DNA of 64,000 nt from Phaeodactylum tricornutum CCAP 1055/1 (taxonomy: Eukaryota; Bacillariophyta; Bacillariophyceae; Surirellales; Neidiaceae), in the NCBI RefSeq assembly GCF_000150955.2, contig NC_011670.1:62001-126000 (forward strand), read 5' to 3'. The first letter of the stretch is position 1, and every line of letters begins with the position of its first letter. Shown here one piece after another: positions 1-9,674 of the stretch. Position numbers and translations under genes: made by a program. The notes under the pieces were generated by a model that was not told where the DNA came from, searched no databases, and worked only from the letters and a program-made list of their open reading frames with translations.

Positions 1-1776
1 ACGAAACGTTTGGAAGAGATACTGCAGGAAAAGTCACGACAGTACGAAAAACAACGTGTCCAGAAATTGCGGCAGGAACGCGCACAGCAGCAAAAGGAAC
101 CAGAAAAGGCGGCCACGCCGGAAGAAATATGGAATATGGTGAACGCTGCGACGGAATTGATGGAAGACGGAAACTTTGAACCCATGGAGCTTCTGTCCAC
201 TACACCGGAACCACAACCAAGCTCATCGTCACTGTTGGAAGACGATCAAAAGAACAGCGGCAGCGACAACGACGGAGAGACAACGACGAGTGAAGCATCC
301 TCCACCAATGGCGGTGAGAAGGAAAACGGTAGTACCCGCGAAGGATTCAACATCCAAAAGATAAGGACCGCCTCGCGCGACCAGATCGAGGTGGAAGTTG
401 GGTTGCCGGACCTCCGTCAAAAAGCAGTGGCCAGTGGGGAAGCAGTTGAAGACGCCGCCGGCACATTGCTGAATATCCTCTCCAATCTCGATACCGCCCG
501 GCGATCGGCGCGGATCGCGGCCGAAACAGCACTGTTGGGTGCCGGCAAGGCGCAAATACATTGCGTTCGCGAATTGGTGGCATTGGAACGAGCAACGCTG
601 GAGGAGCGTCTGCGGAATTTGGAAAACGTTGAAGTAGTTCTTGACGAGATTGGTATGCGAGACATTCGCCGAGATCTGGACAACTACATCACGGTGGACA
701 AACGCGAACGTGGTGGTCGGAGTCACTTGGGTGACGACGATGACGGTGGCATCGCTTCTGCCTTGGCCGTCTTGAGCAGTCATGTGGATGGACACGAAGG
801 GTCGACTTTTGAGTCTACCAAGACTAAAGTCTCGGACTCGACTGCATGTGACGCAGACGAGGACTATAATGACGAAGATGAGATCCGCACACGGATCGAG
901 TCGTCCATTGAATCTCTGTTTCGAGCAGAAGCCTTGCCTTCTTCCGATACCTCCGAAACAGACGGTGCGCCTCATGAAGGCAAAGACTTATTGGAAGCCG
1001 TTAGTTTTCTGTGCAAAATGGCTACGGATCCTTCCTCGGCGGCGCAGATGAGGCGATCGACGATATGCTACGGATTGAACGCAAAACGAGGATCACATAG
1101 ACAGATTCCAACGGCTTCGCAGTTTGACGGGCTTTGTCGCGTATGCTCCGCCATTTTGACTGGATGCAACTCGGTAGAGAATGGGGTGGCAATCGCCAAG
1201 ATGTGCATGATGCTTTCGCAAACCTTCTATATGGAGGAAGAGTCCAATGCGGATCTACATCTGGAGGGTGTGGACGTTCCTGGATCACCAGGGGCAAAGG
1301 ATCGAGAGAAGCGTGTCTACGTTAAGAACAAGTTAAAGAACCATGCTATCTGGATGAATGACGACTTTTGGGACGAGGCACTTAGCCAGCAGATCTCAGA
1401 ATCACTGACACACAGTGGTGTCATGGCCAATTTTGACAAGCGCACACAAAATGTCAAAGCGCAATCTCGACGGAATATCGAGTGGACGCAGACGGAAACG
1501 ACGAAATGGCACGATCTTAACTATACCGAACGAGTCGAGGCGGCATCGCAAGTCCAAGCCGTCGTCTTCGCGCAACTAGGAGCTCTGGCGCATTCGATGA
1601 TTGAGTTCGGTTGTGGATTGAATCGCTCGTGCGCGTTTGTTCGGCGAATGGCCATTCGAAACCAGCTCCCCAGTTCGCAACGGGCGATTTTGTTGCAGCA
1701 CCTGATGGCCCGCAACGATTTGGACCTCCAAGAGGACAAGGCGTTGTCCAGAAAGGAACAGTTGATAGACAGCTAA
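1..1776 (+). CDS. Coiled-coil/acidic protein of unknown function, 5' truncated by window
   Basis: The reading frame is open from the first base, so the true start lies to the left of the window; about 591 residues and the TAA stop are visible. The visible N-terminus is a charged, Glu/Gln/Arg-rich segment that should form a coiled coil. It is followed by an Asp/Glu/Ser-rich linker and then helical segments, including one around residues 130-225 rich in Ala, Glu and Arg. There is no signal peptide or membrane segment in the visible part, so it is probably soluble. I do not recognise a family. The next gene on the same strand begins about 400 bp downstream. The frame is well supported by its length and codon use; the function is not. 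Confidence 0.75.
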   Translation, partial: TKRLEEILQEKSRQYEKQRVQKLRQERAQQQKEPEKAATPEEIWNMVNAATELMEDGNFEPMELLSTTPEPQPSSSSLLEDDQKNSGSDNDGETTTSEASSTNGGEKENGSTREGFNIQKIRTASRDQIEVEVGLPDLRQKAVASGEAVEDAAGTLLNILSNLDTARRSARIAAETALLGAGKAQIHCVRELVALERATLEERLRNLENVEVVLDEIGMRDIRRDLDNYITVDKRERGGRSHLGDDDDGGIASALAVLSSHVDGHEGSTFESTKTKVSDSTACDADEDYNDEDEIRTRIESSIESLFRAEALPSSDTSETDGAPHEGKDLLEAVSFLCKMATDPSSAAQMRRSTICYGLNAKRGSHRQIPTASQFDGLCRVCSAILTGCNSVENGVAIAKMCMMLSQTFYMEEESNADLHLEGVDVPGSPGAKDREKRVYVKNKLKNHAIWMNDDFWDEALSQQISESLTHSGVMANFDKRTQNVKAQSRRNIEWTQTETTKWHDLNYTERVEAASQVQAVVFAQLGALAHSMIEFGCGLNRSCAFVRRMAIRNQLPSSQRAILLQHLMARNDLDLQEDKALSRKEQLIDS

Positions 1777-2180
1777 TGTTCAGTAGAACAAACCTCTATA
1801 TTTTTGCTAGTTTTGCAGTTGCAGTAGAGAGCCAATTGTCTCTCGTACGCTTCGCTTAAATTTGTTTTTCAATGAACAGTCACACTTTCACGGAGCATTG
1901 ATTGATCTTAACAGTAAATACATAGTGTCTGCACGTGAACTTGGCAGTGACAGTGAATAGATTTCACGATTGTGATTTGACCGTGAAATTTCGAACGAGA
2001 GGCAAAGAACGAGAATTTCTGAAAATTTCTTCCGAGAGGTAAAATCATTAGAGTGGTTCCTTTTGGTGCTAATCTCTTTCCCCTTATCAGCTTTCTCCCT
2101 TATCAAAGAAAAAGCGAGACGCGAGCGAAGCGTATGTGAGTGAAGGGGGTGCGCCGTCAGCATCGGAAGGACCGACTATT
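1777..2180. other. Intergenic, 3' end of first gene and promoter of transporter
   Basis: AT-rich spacer of 404 bp with no convincing gene. It holds an 8-bp inverted repeat, ATTTCACG at 1961-1968 and CGTGAAAT at 1982-1989, separated by 13 nt, and nearby GTGACAGTGA-like sequence. It is likely a 3' UTR plus the promoter and 5' UTR of the following gene. Confidence 0.5.
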
Positions 2181-3608
2181 ATGGCGTTCACTTCGGACGA
2201 AGCGCTCGGTCTTGGCTTCTTGCTCAGCAGTTTGCTCTGTCTCGGAACATGGCCGGCTTTGCTGCGCTTGTGCTCTATGACCCCTCATAGTAACAGCAGC
2301 AATAGTAGTCCTGCCACACGAGTATCGTCGTCATTGTCACCCACGCCAAGAAATTTATGTCACGTGTACATGGATTACGCCACGACGTACTTTCTCATTT
2401 CTTCAGTTCCGCTGCTTGTTGACTTGTATCATCGAGAAAAGCTGTTGAAGCTTGCCGAAACGACGGCATCGTCTTTTGTTCCTCCGCAACTGATCTTCGT
2501 TGCCATGCTAGGCGGTTCGCTTCTCAGCCTTGGAAATTTGTCACTACAGTGGGCCACCGCAGTGTTTGACGCATCCTTGACCACCGTTCTGGCCTTGCAG
2601 GCCTCGCTTACGGTTGTCTTGGGTACCACGTTAAATTATCTCTTGGAACCATCGCAAACTGCCCGCCCGCGCGTACTGGGCGTGGGTGTTGGGGTGTTTT
2701 TGCTGGCGATTGGTCTGGCCACTCGAGCTCAAATCGTGTACAGTCAAGAGAAACGATGGGTACGGCTCCGTCGAAACGATTCCGATTGGAACACCATTGA
2801 AATGGAGCCACCACACCATACGTCAAATATACGGAAACCCACAGGATCTATTGCGGCAAAGACAAACTATGGATCTGAGCTAGAATCATCCAGTCTCACT
2901 AATTCTGAAACGGAGCACGGCGACGGCACCATATTTTCGGACAGAAACCCAGTATCAATCTGCTCCACCAACAAGTCGCTGTTACCACTGTCCAATGAAC
3001 ACACTCTCGCTCTACAAAAGGACTACAGTCTAATTTCTAAACCAATGTGGGGTGTTGTCGTTGCAACCGCCGGTGGTCTATGCTTCGGCTTTTTTAGTCC
3101 CTGTTTCAACATTGCCGTCAACGATCCTTTCAATTGGCGGCATCTGGACGACACCAATACGGATTGTACAACACCGGAATATTTGGCCACAACAGCTGGT
3201 CTCTCGGTCTCCCGGGCAAATTTTTGGTTCAGTCTCGCGTTCTGGATGGCTAGTGCCCTGGGCAACGTAGTCTTATTGTCCTGGCAACAGCGTTCGGTTT
3301 CCGTATATCATGTTGTACTGGACTATGTTGCGGTCGATGCAGCGGCCGACCGTGTTTGGGCCTGGTTGGCAGGTGTGGTGTGCGCGCTGGGCAACGTTTT
3401 GCAGTTTCAAGGTGGACAACGGGTGGGATACGCTACTGCCGACTTGGTCCAGGCCTATCCTTTGATATCAACCATCTGGGATATTTTTCTTTTTGGGGAG
3501 TTTGCTACGGTTCGAATGAAGTCCCACCTGGGTTGTTTGTTGCTCGGAATGTACGCATCGTATTTGGCCGGCATCTTTTTACTTGCGGCTAGCTCCATGC
3601 AAGAATGA
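2181..3608 (+). CDS. Ureide permease (UPS)-like membrane transporter
   Basis: The protein is 475 aa. An in-frame GTG lies upstream, but the first ATG (2181) gives a natural N-terminus. The first helix carries LGTWPALL (about residues 18-25), followed by an MDYATTYF segment and GNLSLQWA; this is the pattern I know from plant ureide permeases, which move allantoin, uracil and related compounds. The protein has two halves of about five helices, split by a Ser/Thr/Asn-rich cytosolic loop at about residues 190-285. The second half opens with a Gly-rich helix and FFSPCFNIAVND, also typical of the family. The substrate cannot be told from sequence; nitrogen-rich heterocycles are the family expectation. 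It is convergent with the next gene. Confidence 0.72.
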   Translation: MAFTSDEALGLGFLLSSLLCLGTWPALLRLCSMTPHSNSSNSSPATRVSSSLSPTPRNLCHVYMDYATTYFLISSVPLLVDLYHREKLLKLAETTASSFVPPQLIFVAMLGGSLLSLGNLSLQWATAVFDASLTTVLALQASLTVVLGTTLNYLLEPSQTARPRVLGVGVGVFLLAIGLATRAQIVYSQEKRWVRLRRNDSDWNTIEMEPPHHTSNIRKPTGSIAAKTNYGSELESSSLTNSETEHGDGTIFSDRNPVSICSTNKSLLPLSNEHTLALQKDYSLISKPMWGVVVATAGGLCFGFFSPCFNIAVNDPFNWRHLDDTNTDCTTPEYLATTAGLSVSRANFWFSLAFWMASALGNVVLLSWQQRSVSVYHVVLDYVAVDAAADRVWAWLAGVVCALGNVLQFQGGQRVGYATADLVQAYPLISTIWDIFLFGEFATVRMKSHLGCLLLGMYASYLAGIFLLAASSMQE

Positions 3609-3868
3609 CCATTAGTACTATACCAATACAGGGCTGGACACAGTTGGTTGTTTATCAGAACCCAATGGTCACAGGATTTGATTTGCATTCTCACATCGCG
3701 TCGGGAATGGCAAATTTTTCCACAATTTTGGTTGTCACTACCCTCTTTATATTCTTTAATTTTGTATCTAAACATGAAACGCTAGCTGAATCTGATTCAA
3801 TAGCTCGATCACTTATTGTGCATCCCCTCTTTCTCTCAGCTTTCGGTGCCCGTGACAGTATTTTTGAA

Positions 3869-5689
3869 TTACACGGTCGTGCTGGGCACTTCACTGTATC
3901 CTTCACGACGACGGCTGCCGCAGAACTTATTCCAGACGAATCCTACCAGCACGGCAACGAGTGCCCCGGCCCCTCCAGCCATCACTAGAGATCCGTAGGT
4001 AAAAGGCGGATCCGGACAAACCACCGGTGCCGCGGTGGGCCAGTGAGTGGTCGGAAGTGGCGTAGGCTGCGCCGTAGGTGCCGGCGCAATCCAATATTCA
4101 CACGCCTTTAGATCGTAATTCCACCAACCGTTGCCACAATCTGGCGGTGGACCCGGGGTTGGCGACAGGGTCGCGTCCCCCAAGAGAAAATCGTTCACGG
4201 GAGGATTGAGACAGGCGAGCTGAGCCGGAACTTTATCGTGTAAGGAAGGGAACAGTCCCGCCGCTGCAACGTTCTTGAGAGCCAAAAGCTGCGCCGGACG
4301 ATCGATGACCTCCAGATCGTCTTTGTCGTTGCTACCGCCATACAACTTCCAGGCAGCGAATGACCATCCGAGTCCGTGTTCGTACGAAACGAGTTGCCGT
4401 GCGGCGAAACTGGCGCGGTGACGGTGCCACCAGGCAGAATCTACCGTTTCGTCAAATCTTCCACACTGCCCGTAATCGACAAAGTCGTTGCTGTCGGTGC
4501 TATTCTGCAAGACACAGTTATCAATGGCGAGATCGAACCCGTATGCGACCATGGCCGGAACGCGACGGAAGCAAGCCGTGTATTCCAATGGCGACCGCGC
4601 GATGCAGGATGTCGCTTCGTGATAAAAGAGCTTGCTCCGGTCGTCCATCGATGTGGAACTAGCAATATCGGCGACGGTAGTGGTGTGACCGAAATCCAGG
4701 GCCACAAAGACGTTTTCGTCCGGAACAGTGAAGTATTTGAGTTGTCCCTGATCCAAAGGAATAAACAGCTTGAGGGAAGTTTCAGCGGCTCGCGCCGCCC
4801 GCAAGGATTGTAACGAGGGGAGCGTCAAGGCGTAGAGGTTTTCTTCCACCGCAAAGTGCGCCGCCGCCGTAACGGCATCGTCGTTGTCTTTACCAACGAG
4901 TACCAGAATCGTTTCGAGACCGGCCTTGGCGGCCGCACGGATTGTTTGGGAGAGTAAGGCCTTTTGCTCATCGGCGTGGCTACTGTCCTTCTTGGCGGTA
5001 ACGTCTCCCACCAGGGCCGCAGAAAAGACGTCGAGGGGGACAGGAATTTGAACAGTATTCAATCCGAGTTTCACCATATCGTCAAAGTCTTCCGGTTCAT
5101 AAAATTTGGTGGCTTGCTTGAGGGTCAAGGGCTTGCCTCGGGTAATGGTGGGAGCGGGTACGAGTAGACCAGCCAACGTGACACTACGAATGGTCGGTAA
5201 CGTATTGACGGGATCACACTGCAACGTTGCCAACCCACCGACTTCGCAGGCGTACGGATCCTGATCTACATTTGGGGAAGAGTGGTAGACCATTTTGATA
5301 AAGTAGTCGAGCACCGTAACGGTTTCCGCTGCCGTCAAGTTTCCCGCTGCGAATCCTTGGGAAATGGCGTTGGCGTCTTTGATGTGGATCACGGATGCTT
5401 TCTTCTCGTGATGGGTCGTGTTGCTACGATTTGTATTCTTTTTGTCGCGACTGCTACTGAGGTCCAGTCCAGCGAGCGTCGCAATATTGTCCGGAAAAGC
5501 CGTGCAGCCCCACGTGTGCGCGTCCCCCGGCGTATCCAGGACAAACGCTCCGCGATTGCGTCCACAGAGCGTGGCGAAAAAGGACAATCCCAGATCCGCC
5601 ATGTCACCGATCGTCTTGTCGTTCACGACGGTTTGATCCAAGACGCATGTCACGGCACCGGGAGCGGAAGTCTTGGACGAAACAGTCAT
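3869..5689 (-). CDS. Membrane-anchored GH5 exo-1,3-beta-glucanase-like protein, probably inactive
   Basis: 606 aa from the ATG at 5689; an in-frame stop lies just upstream. Residues about 168-183 (RSVTLAGLLVPAPTIT) match the family's GVNLGGWLVLEPWIT block. EPEDFDDMVKLGLNTVQIPV (198-217) matches the barrel strand ending in VRIP, and GLGWSFAAWKLY (about 435-446) matches the GWxFWxWK block. The NEP acid/base motif is not visible. At the place of the VGEWS nucleophile block the sequence reads AYGFDLAIDNC, with no Glu. One membrane helix lies at about 569-588, with a short basic tail. An unrelated N-terminal region of about 165 residues precedes the barrel. No signal peptide is visible, so a 5' exon may be missing from this model. 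Laminarin/chrysolaminarin binding is a guess. Confidence 0.62.
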   Translation of the reverse strand: MTVSSKTSAPGAVTCVLDQTVVNDKTIGDMADLGLSFFATLCGRNRGAFVLDTPGDAHTWGCTAFPDNIATLAGLDLSSSRDKKNTNRSNTTHHEKKASVIHIKDANAISQGFAAGNLTAAETVTVLDYFIKMVYHSSPNVDQDPYACEVGGLATLQCDPVNTLPTIRSVTLAGLLVPAPTITRGKPLTLKQATKFYEPEDFDDMVKLGLNTVQIPVPLDVFSAALVGDVTAKKDSSHADEQKALLSQTIRAAAKAGLETILVLVGKDNDDAVTAAAHFAVEENLYALTLPSLQSLRAARAAETSLKLFIPLDQGQLKYFTVPDENVFVALDFGHTTTVADIASSTSMDDRSKLFYHEATSCIARSPLEYTACFRRVPAMVAYGFDLAIDNCVLQNSTDSNDFVDYGQCGRFDETVDSAWWHRHRASFAARQLVSYEHGLGWSFAAWKLYGGSNDKDDLEVIDRPAQLLALKNVAAAGLFPSLHDKVPAQLACLNPPVNDFLLGDATLSPTPGPPPDCGNGWWNYDLKACEYWIAPAPTAQPTPLPTTHWPTAAPVVCPDPPFTYGSLVMAGGAGALVAVLVGFVWNKFCGSRRREGYSEVPSTTV

Positions 5690-6618
5690 TGTGCAGCGTT
5701 ACGGAACAGTCGGACGATGGACACGAGGATGAGGATGAGCGACACTACTCTCTACTGCCACTGAACGTTAAAACCTACGAGGAAACCGCGCAACACAATA
5801 CAAGGCAGCAAACAGAACGTCTGACTAAGAGTAAATGGAAGTTACAGCGAATTGGACTGGACGTGGGTAAGTAAGAGCTCTTCGGATAGCCGGTGGTCTT
5901 GTGGATCGATTCCGAAAGATCGTTTTGGCTGTGCGGACCCGAACGGATACTTTTCCTACACGAATGAGTACCGGATCCGCATTCGGATCGGTCGTGAATG
6001 CAACTGCAATCAACGAACGAACGAAAATTTTCGCGTTGAACACCCTCTTTCGACGTCCTACTGCTACCCTTTCCCAACACACCGAGCAAGGAACAGGATT
6101 TATAGTAAATACACATCTTGGCTCCCAATCGACTCGATGTCTAGCTGGATGCTTTCTATTGCGAGATGGCCCAAACCAATTTGGTAAATCGTTTTATTGG
6201 TACGGCTAGTAATATTAGTTAGCGCGTGGTGCGCACGCCAAAGTGTGATATTGCGATGAATTTATCCCTGATTCAGGATCCCGAATCACGAGACACGAGT
6301 TCATTGAAAAATCACTACGTTTATCCATTTTGTCAAAATGTCACATAAAATCTATCATCGCTAAGAATTTGAAATCTGGTCCATTTTAGAGGCTAAATGT
6401 CTCTATGTACCTTTCCCTATCTACGTTCCGTAGAAATTTAAAACGCACGGCGACCTACCAAAGAAAGCGACCGTCGCTGATCTGATCGATACTCTCGCTT
6501 GCTCGGCTGCAGAATATCCGTCCTCCACGATCATCTTTTGATCCTACAGATGCTCGATCTAGAAGTGTACTACTCCGTCTAGACCCTACATCCTTTTCAA
6601 AGACAGCCGTCCTTTTTC
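5690..6618. other. Divergent intergenic region (929 bp)
   Basis: Spacer between the GH5-like gene (minus) and the Q-rich membrane protein gene (plus), so it should hold both promoters. Short open frames occur on both strands, but none has a family signature or coding-like composition. On the minus strand, just upstream of the 5689 start, a hydrophobic stretch in another frame could be part of a spliced signal peptide, but no ATG or clean splice pair was found for it. Confidence 0.5.
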
Positions 6619-8196
6619 ATGCGTTTGGGCTTTGCGATTGCGCTCGCCTATGTATCGGCCGTACCGACTGAGGCAACGTTCGAACGTCACGTCGCTAGTC
6701 GTGTGCGGAACAACCCAAACGTAAGATACCGACAACACACAGTCGAAAACGCAATACTGGCCAAGGCGATTCCATTGAAACAGTACGAAGCGAATCTCGC
6801 AACCAGGGGTATGGGTATCGATCGTCGTCTCGAACAAGGTCAGAATGCGAATCAAGGGGAAGGGCAACAAGCGGACGACTACTACATGGGCGACGACGAA
6901 ATGTACAGTTTCAGTGGATACTCCATGAAGTTTGCCAAGTGCCAACCTGTGCAGTACTTTTCCGAAAACGCCATTCATGCCGGAGAGCATTCCCCCATGA
7001 TTACCGAGGATATTGTCGTTCTGCGCATCTGTCCGCAGAAATCATGCTCCAGCTCTCGAGAATATGGCTGCCACTACAACTACGCCGAGTATGCTCTACA
7101 GCTAACCGACTATCTGTCCATTATGCTCAAATACAGCGCACAAAAGCGGGACTACATATGCGACTTTTGCAACAACTGCCTCGGAAGCAATGGCAGCGCC
7201 AATCGGCGTAGTTTGAACGAAGGTGAAGGCGACGGAAACGGAGAACAGCAAAATAATCAAGATCAGGATCAAGCCAACAATGGACAACAGGGCCAGGGTG
7301 ACGGTCAAGACAATAACGATAAAGATGATGAACAACAACAGCAAGATCAAAACGACCAACAGAAGCAGAACGAAGAGCAAGGCGAAGAGAACGACGACGT
7401 TGATACAGATGACGCTACCGGCGACGACGAGTACGCCAATGCTTGTTCCGATTGGGATACATACTGCTCCAACTATTCCACTCAGTGCGCTGAGAACGAT
7501 GGTACCTACCTTGATTACGAAGGGTACTTGAATTACATGGATTGCTCGCAGGCGGATTACAATGACTACGCATACTTTGTTCGCCCTCGTTGCGACGGAT
7601 CGAAAGGCAGTATCAAAATGGCCGTGTACTACGACAATTACTGCGTTCAGTACGCGGGCAACGAAGTCAGTGTCAAAGACCTGGGCCTTGGCTTCCGTGA
7701 AGGTGCATTTGGCGAATTTTACAGCGGATCTTGCCTTGATTGTTCCGACAGTGAGTACCCTCCGTACGACGCCAACAGTCTGATGTGCAACAATTTGCAC
7801 GGTCAATCCGCAAAATGTTCCGCAGACCTCATGCACGACCTGTTCGAAAGCGAAGAAGACGACACGAGCGAATGCTCGTACATTGAAAGCTTGCGTTTTG
7901 GCACGTACGATAAGTACGGTCAATTGAATTCCGCCTTTGGCGTGGGAACTGACGACGCCCAAGTTACCACCGTACAAGCAGCCGTTTTGGCCCTATCCAT
8001 TGCCCTCTGTGTCATTTTCGCCGTGTATTCCTGTTACTTGCACCATACCATGACCAACTTGCTGATCAAAAGTCTATCGCATCGGGAATTGTTACCACCC
8101 TCCCGGCACCAGTCCCGCCGCCCACGGCGTCACCACAAAAATGGCAAGCGCATTGCCAATGCGGACGATTGGGACCACGACAACGCTCGTGTGTAA
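6619..8196 (+). CDS. Secreted Cys-rich single-pass membrane protein with Q/N/D-rich tract
   Basis: 525 aa. An N-terminal hydrophobic segment ending around VSAVPTEA should act as a signal peptide. The lumenal part has two Cys-rich regions, about residues 110-200 and 270-410, with Tyr/Asp-rich spacing and paired cysteines such as CDFCNNC. They are separated by a tract of about 70 residues (about 205-275) made almost only of Gln, Asn, Asp, Glu and Gly. One membrane helix lies at about 453-478 (ALSIALCVIFAVYSC), followed by a basic tail of about 45 residues rich in His and Arg. The layout is a type I membrane protein. I know no named family; similar proteins appear confined to diatoms and related algae, which is memory, not a search. 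Confidence 0.75.
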   Translation: MRLGFAIALAYVSAVPTEATFERHVASRVRNNPNVRYRQHTVENAILAKAIPLKQYEANLATRGMGIDRRLEQGQNANQGEGQQADDYYMGDDEMYSFSGYSMKFAKCQPVQYFSENAIHAGEHSPMITEDIVVLRICPQKSCSSSREYGCHYNYAEYALQLTDYLSIMLKYSAQKRDYICDFCNNCLGSNGSANRRSLNEGEGDGNGEQQNNQDQDQANNGQQGQGDGQDNNDKDDEQQQQDQNDQQKQNEEQGEENDDVDTDDATGDDEYANACSDWDTYCSNYSTQCAENDGTYLDYEGYLNYMDCSQADYNDYAYFVRPRCDGSKGSIKMAVYYDNYCVQYAGNEVSVKDLGLGFREGAFGEFYSGSCLDCSDSEYPPYDANSLMCNNLHGQSAKCSADLMHDLFESEEDDTSECSYIESLRFGTYDKYGQLNSAFGVGTDDAQVTTVQAAVLALSIALCVIFAVYSCYLHHTMTNLLIKSLSHRELLPPSRHQSRRPRRHHKNGKRIANADDWDHDNARV

Positions 8197-9002
8197 ACAG
8201 CGATTTCCGGCTAGTGTCGGCCTCCCAGATATTCCGATACTGTTTGTATTCGCTCTGTACTTTACTGCTCGTAAAAAATTGACTGTGACCCATAGTAGCT
8301 AGGGAATCAATCATTGTGATTCAACCCGCTGGCTTGTAGAACGGAATTCATTCTTACTCCTTCCGTGCGCAATGACGGTTTGGGTCATGATTGGCCATTG
8401 TCTTGGTCCGTCTCACTGTAGGCAGTCAGCTAACCAACGGTAACAGTCAGCTACCCGATCTCATTTCAGCGTCTGCCTGTGTCCCGCCAACCGCGACAAC
8501 GACCAGACAGTAAGACTTCTTCAACCGGTGTCAGGAAATTCTGTCGGGTTGACGTCAAGGAGATTCCTTCTTGCACCGAGTCAGCAGACAATTAGGACCA
8601 TCTCCAGACGTGTTTGGAGAATCTCTCCGATCAAGATCGAAAACTATGTCCCGAGCGAAATGTGCGGTCCAGAGCGCACGAATCCTTTTTCGCAACGGAA
8701 ACGCCTCGTTCCGTAGAAATCTGCGTAAAAGTAGTACTCGGACCCGACAGGGACTGACGTACGAGGGTCGTGCTTGCGGAGAATAGCCTCGAGCAGGGGT
8801 AAAAAAAGTCTGTCGTTTCCACCAGATTCACACCGTTCGCGTGTTTTCACGATTTGCAGACGACAACGATACCCATAACTTTCCATTGCGCTCTTTTGTT
8901 AACACGGCTTGTGAGACAGTCTCTCTCCATCAGAGTTCTGTTTCTTATCGTTCTCGAGTTTTAATCTATTCGTTAACGCAATATTTGGCAGAGCATCTCG
9001 TC
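8197..9002. other. Intergenic and probable long 5' UTR of bZIP gene
   Basis: About 800 bp without a convincing gene. It contains clustered CTCACTGT/CAGTCAG elements at 8411-8452. The reading frame of the bZIP gene stays open upstream to about 8841, but that part lacks conserved features and the ATG at 9003 is preferred. Confidence 0.45.
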
Positions 9003-9674
9003 ATGACGGCAGCGATAGTTCCCTCTCTAGCGCCTTCTCTTTCGTTCCATTCGGATCCATCCGTGGAAGCCCGGAAGCGGCGTCGCGAAATCATGGCTTC
9101 GCAACGCAGCATCCCCGTGACCTCCACGCCAGTGTCTCCTCCAGAGCCCGTCGTGTCCGCCTACGTTGCTTCGGATACGGCTACCATCTCGGCACCTCGG
9201 AAGAAACGCAAAGTTTCGGAAGAGGACACGAAGAAGCCGCAAATGAAGTACGACCCGGAGGTACCGATGACGAAGGAAGCGGCGGCGACCTGGAGAAGGG
9301 AACAACGTCGTAAGCGCAATCGCGAGTCCGCAGCGGCGTCGAGGCAACGTCAGCGTGATCGTATCGCCGAGCTGGAATCCGAGCGCGATGGTTGGAAAGT
9401 CCAGTACGAGGCCGTCATGACCAAGATTCGAGACCTAGAAGCCACTTCGGGAGCCGAACCCTTTCAAGTCGAGATTCGTTGCCTTTCTCCGGTCCGATCC
9501 AAGACTCCCGAACCTCAAGAAGCGCCTTCAACGGTAACTCCTCGAGCGTCTCCAACGAGTTCTACCGATATTGAGTTTCTGTCTTTTGTCAAGCAAGAGT
9601 CTCAGGATGAACACGTTTTGCTACCCTCGCATCAACCGCTACTTCCAACTAAGATGATCTCTCGACCAGCATAG
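9003..9674 (+). CDS. bZIP transcription factor
   Basis: The basic region carries the invariant N-x7-R pattern (NRESAAASR, around residues 110-118), followed directly by a zipper-like heptad segment starting RIAELESERDGW. This defines a nuclear DNA-binding bZIP protein that acts as a dimer. A KKRKV-type nuclear localisation signal lies at about residues 64-68. The unspliced frame gives 223 aa. A GT-AG intron, 9534-9669 (136 nt, donor GTAACT, acceptor CGACCAG), keeps the frame and would replace the last 46 residues with the longer acidic C-terminus encoded downstream to 10134, giving 331 aa. Which form is real cannot be decided from sequence. The start at ATG 9003 was chosen over an upstream in-frame open stretch without conserved features. 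Confidence 0.82.
   Translation: MTAAIVPSLAPSLSFHSDPSVEARKRRREIMASQRSIPVTSTPVSPPEPVVSAYVASDTATISAPRKKRKVSEEDTKKPQMKYDPEVPMTKEAAATWRREQRRKRNRESAAASRQRQRDRIAELESERDGWKVQYEAVMTKIRDLEATSGAEPFQVEIRCLSPVRSKTPEPQEAPSTVTPRASPTSSTDIEFLSFVKQESQDEHVLLPSHQPLLPTKMISRPA

Noticed and set aside
229-975. Long minus-strand open frame opposite the first gene
   Set aside because: It is antisense to a longer coding frame, Cys/Val-rich without motifs, and explained by codon bias on the plus strand.
5690-5764. Possible signal-peptide-coding stretch just upstream of the GH5-like gene
   Set aside because: The hydrophobic stretch is in another frame, has no ATG, and no convincing splice pair links it to the gene.
7102-7977. 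291-codon minus-strand frame rich in Val, Ile and Leu
   Set aside because: It is the mirror of the Q/N/D-rich and Asp-rich plus-strand gene; the apparent membrane protein comes from complementing GAC/CAA codons.
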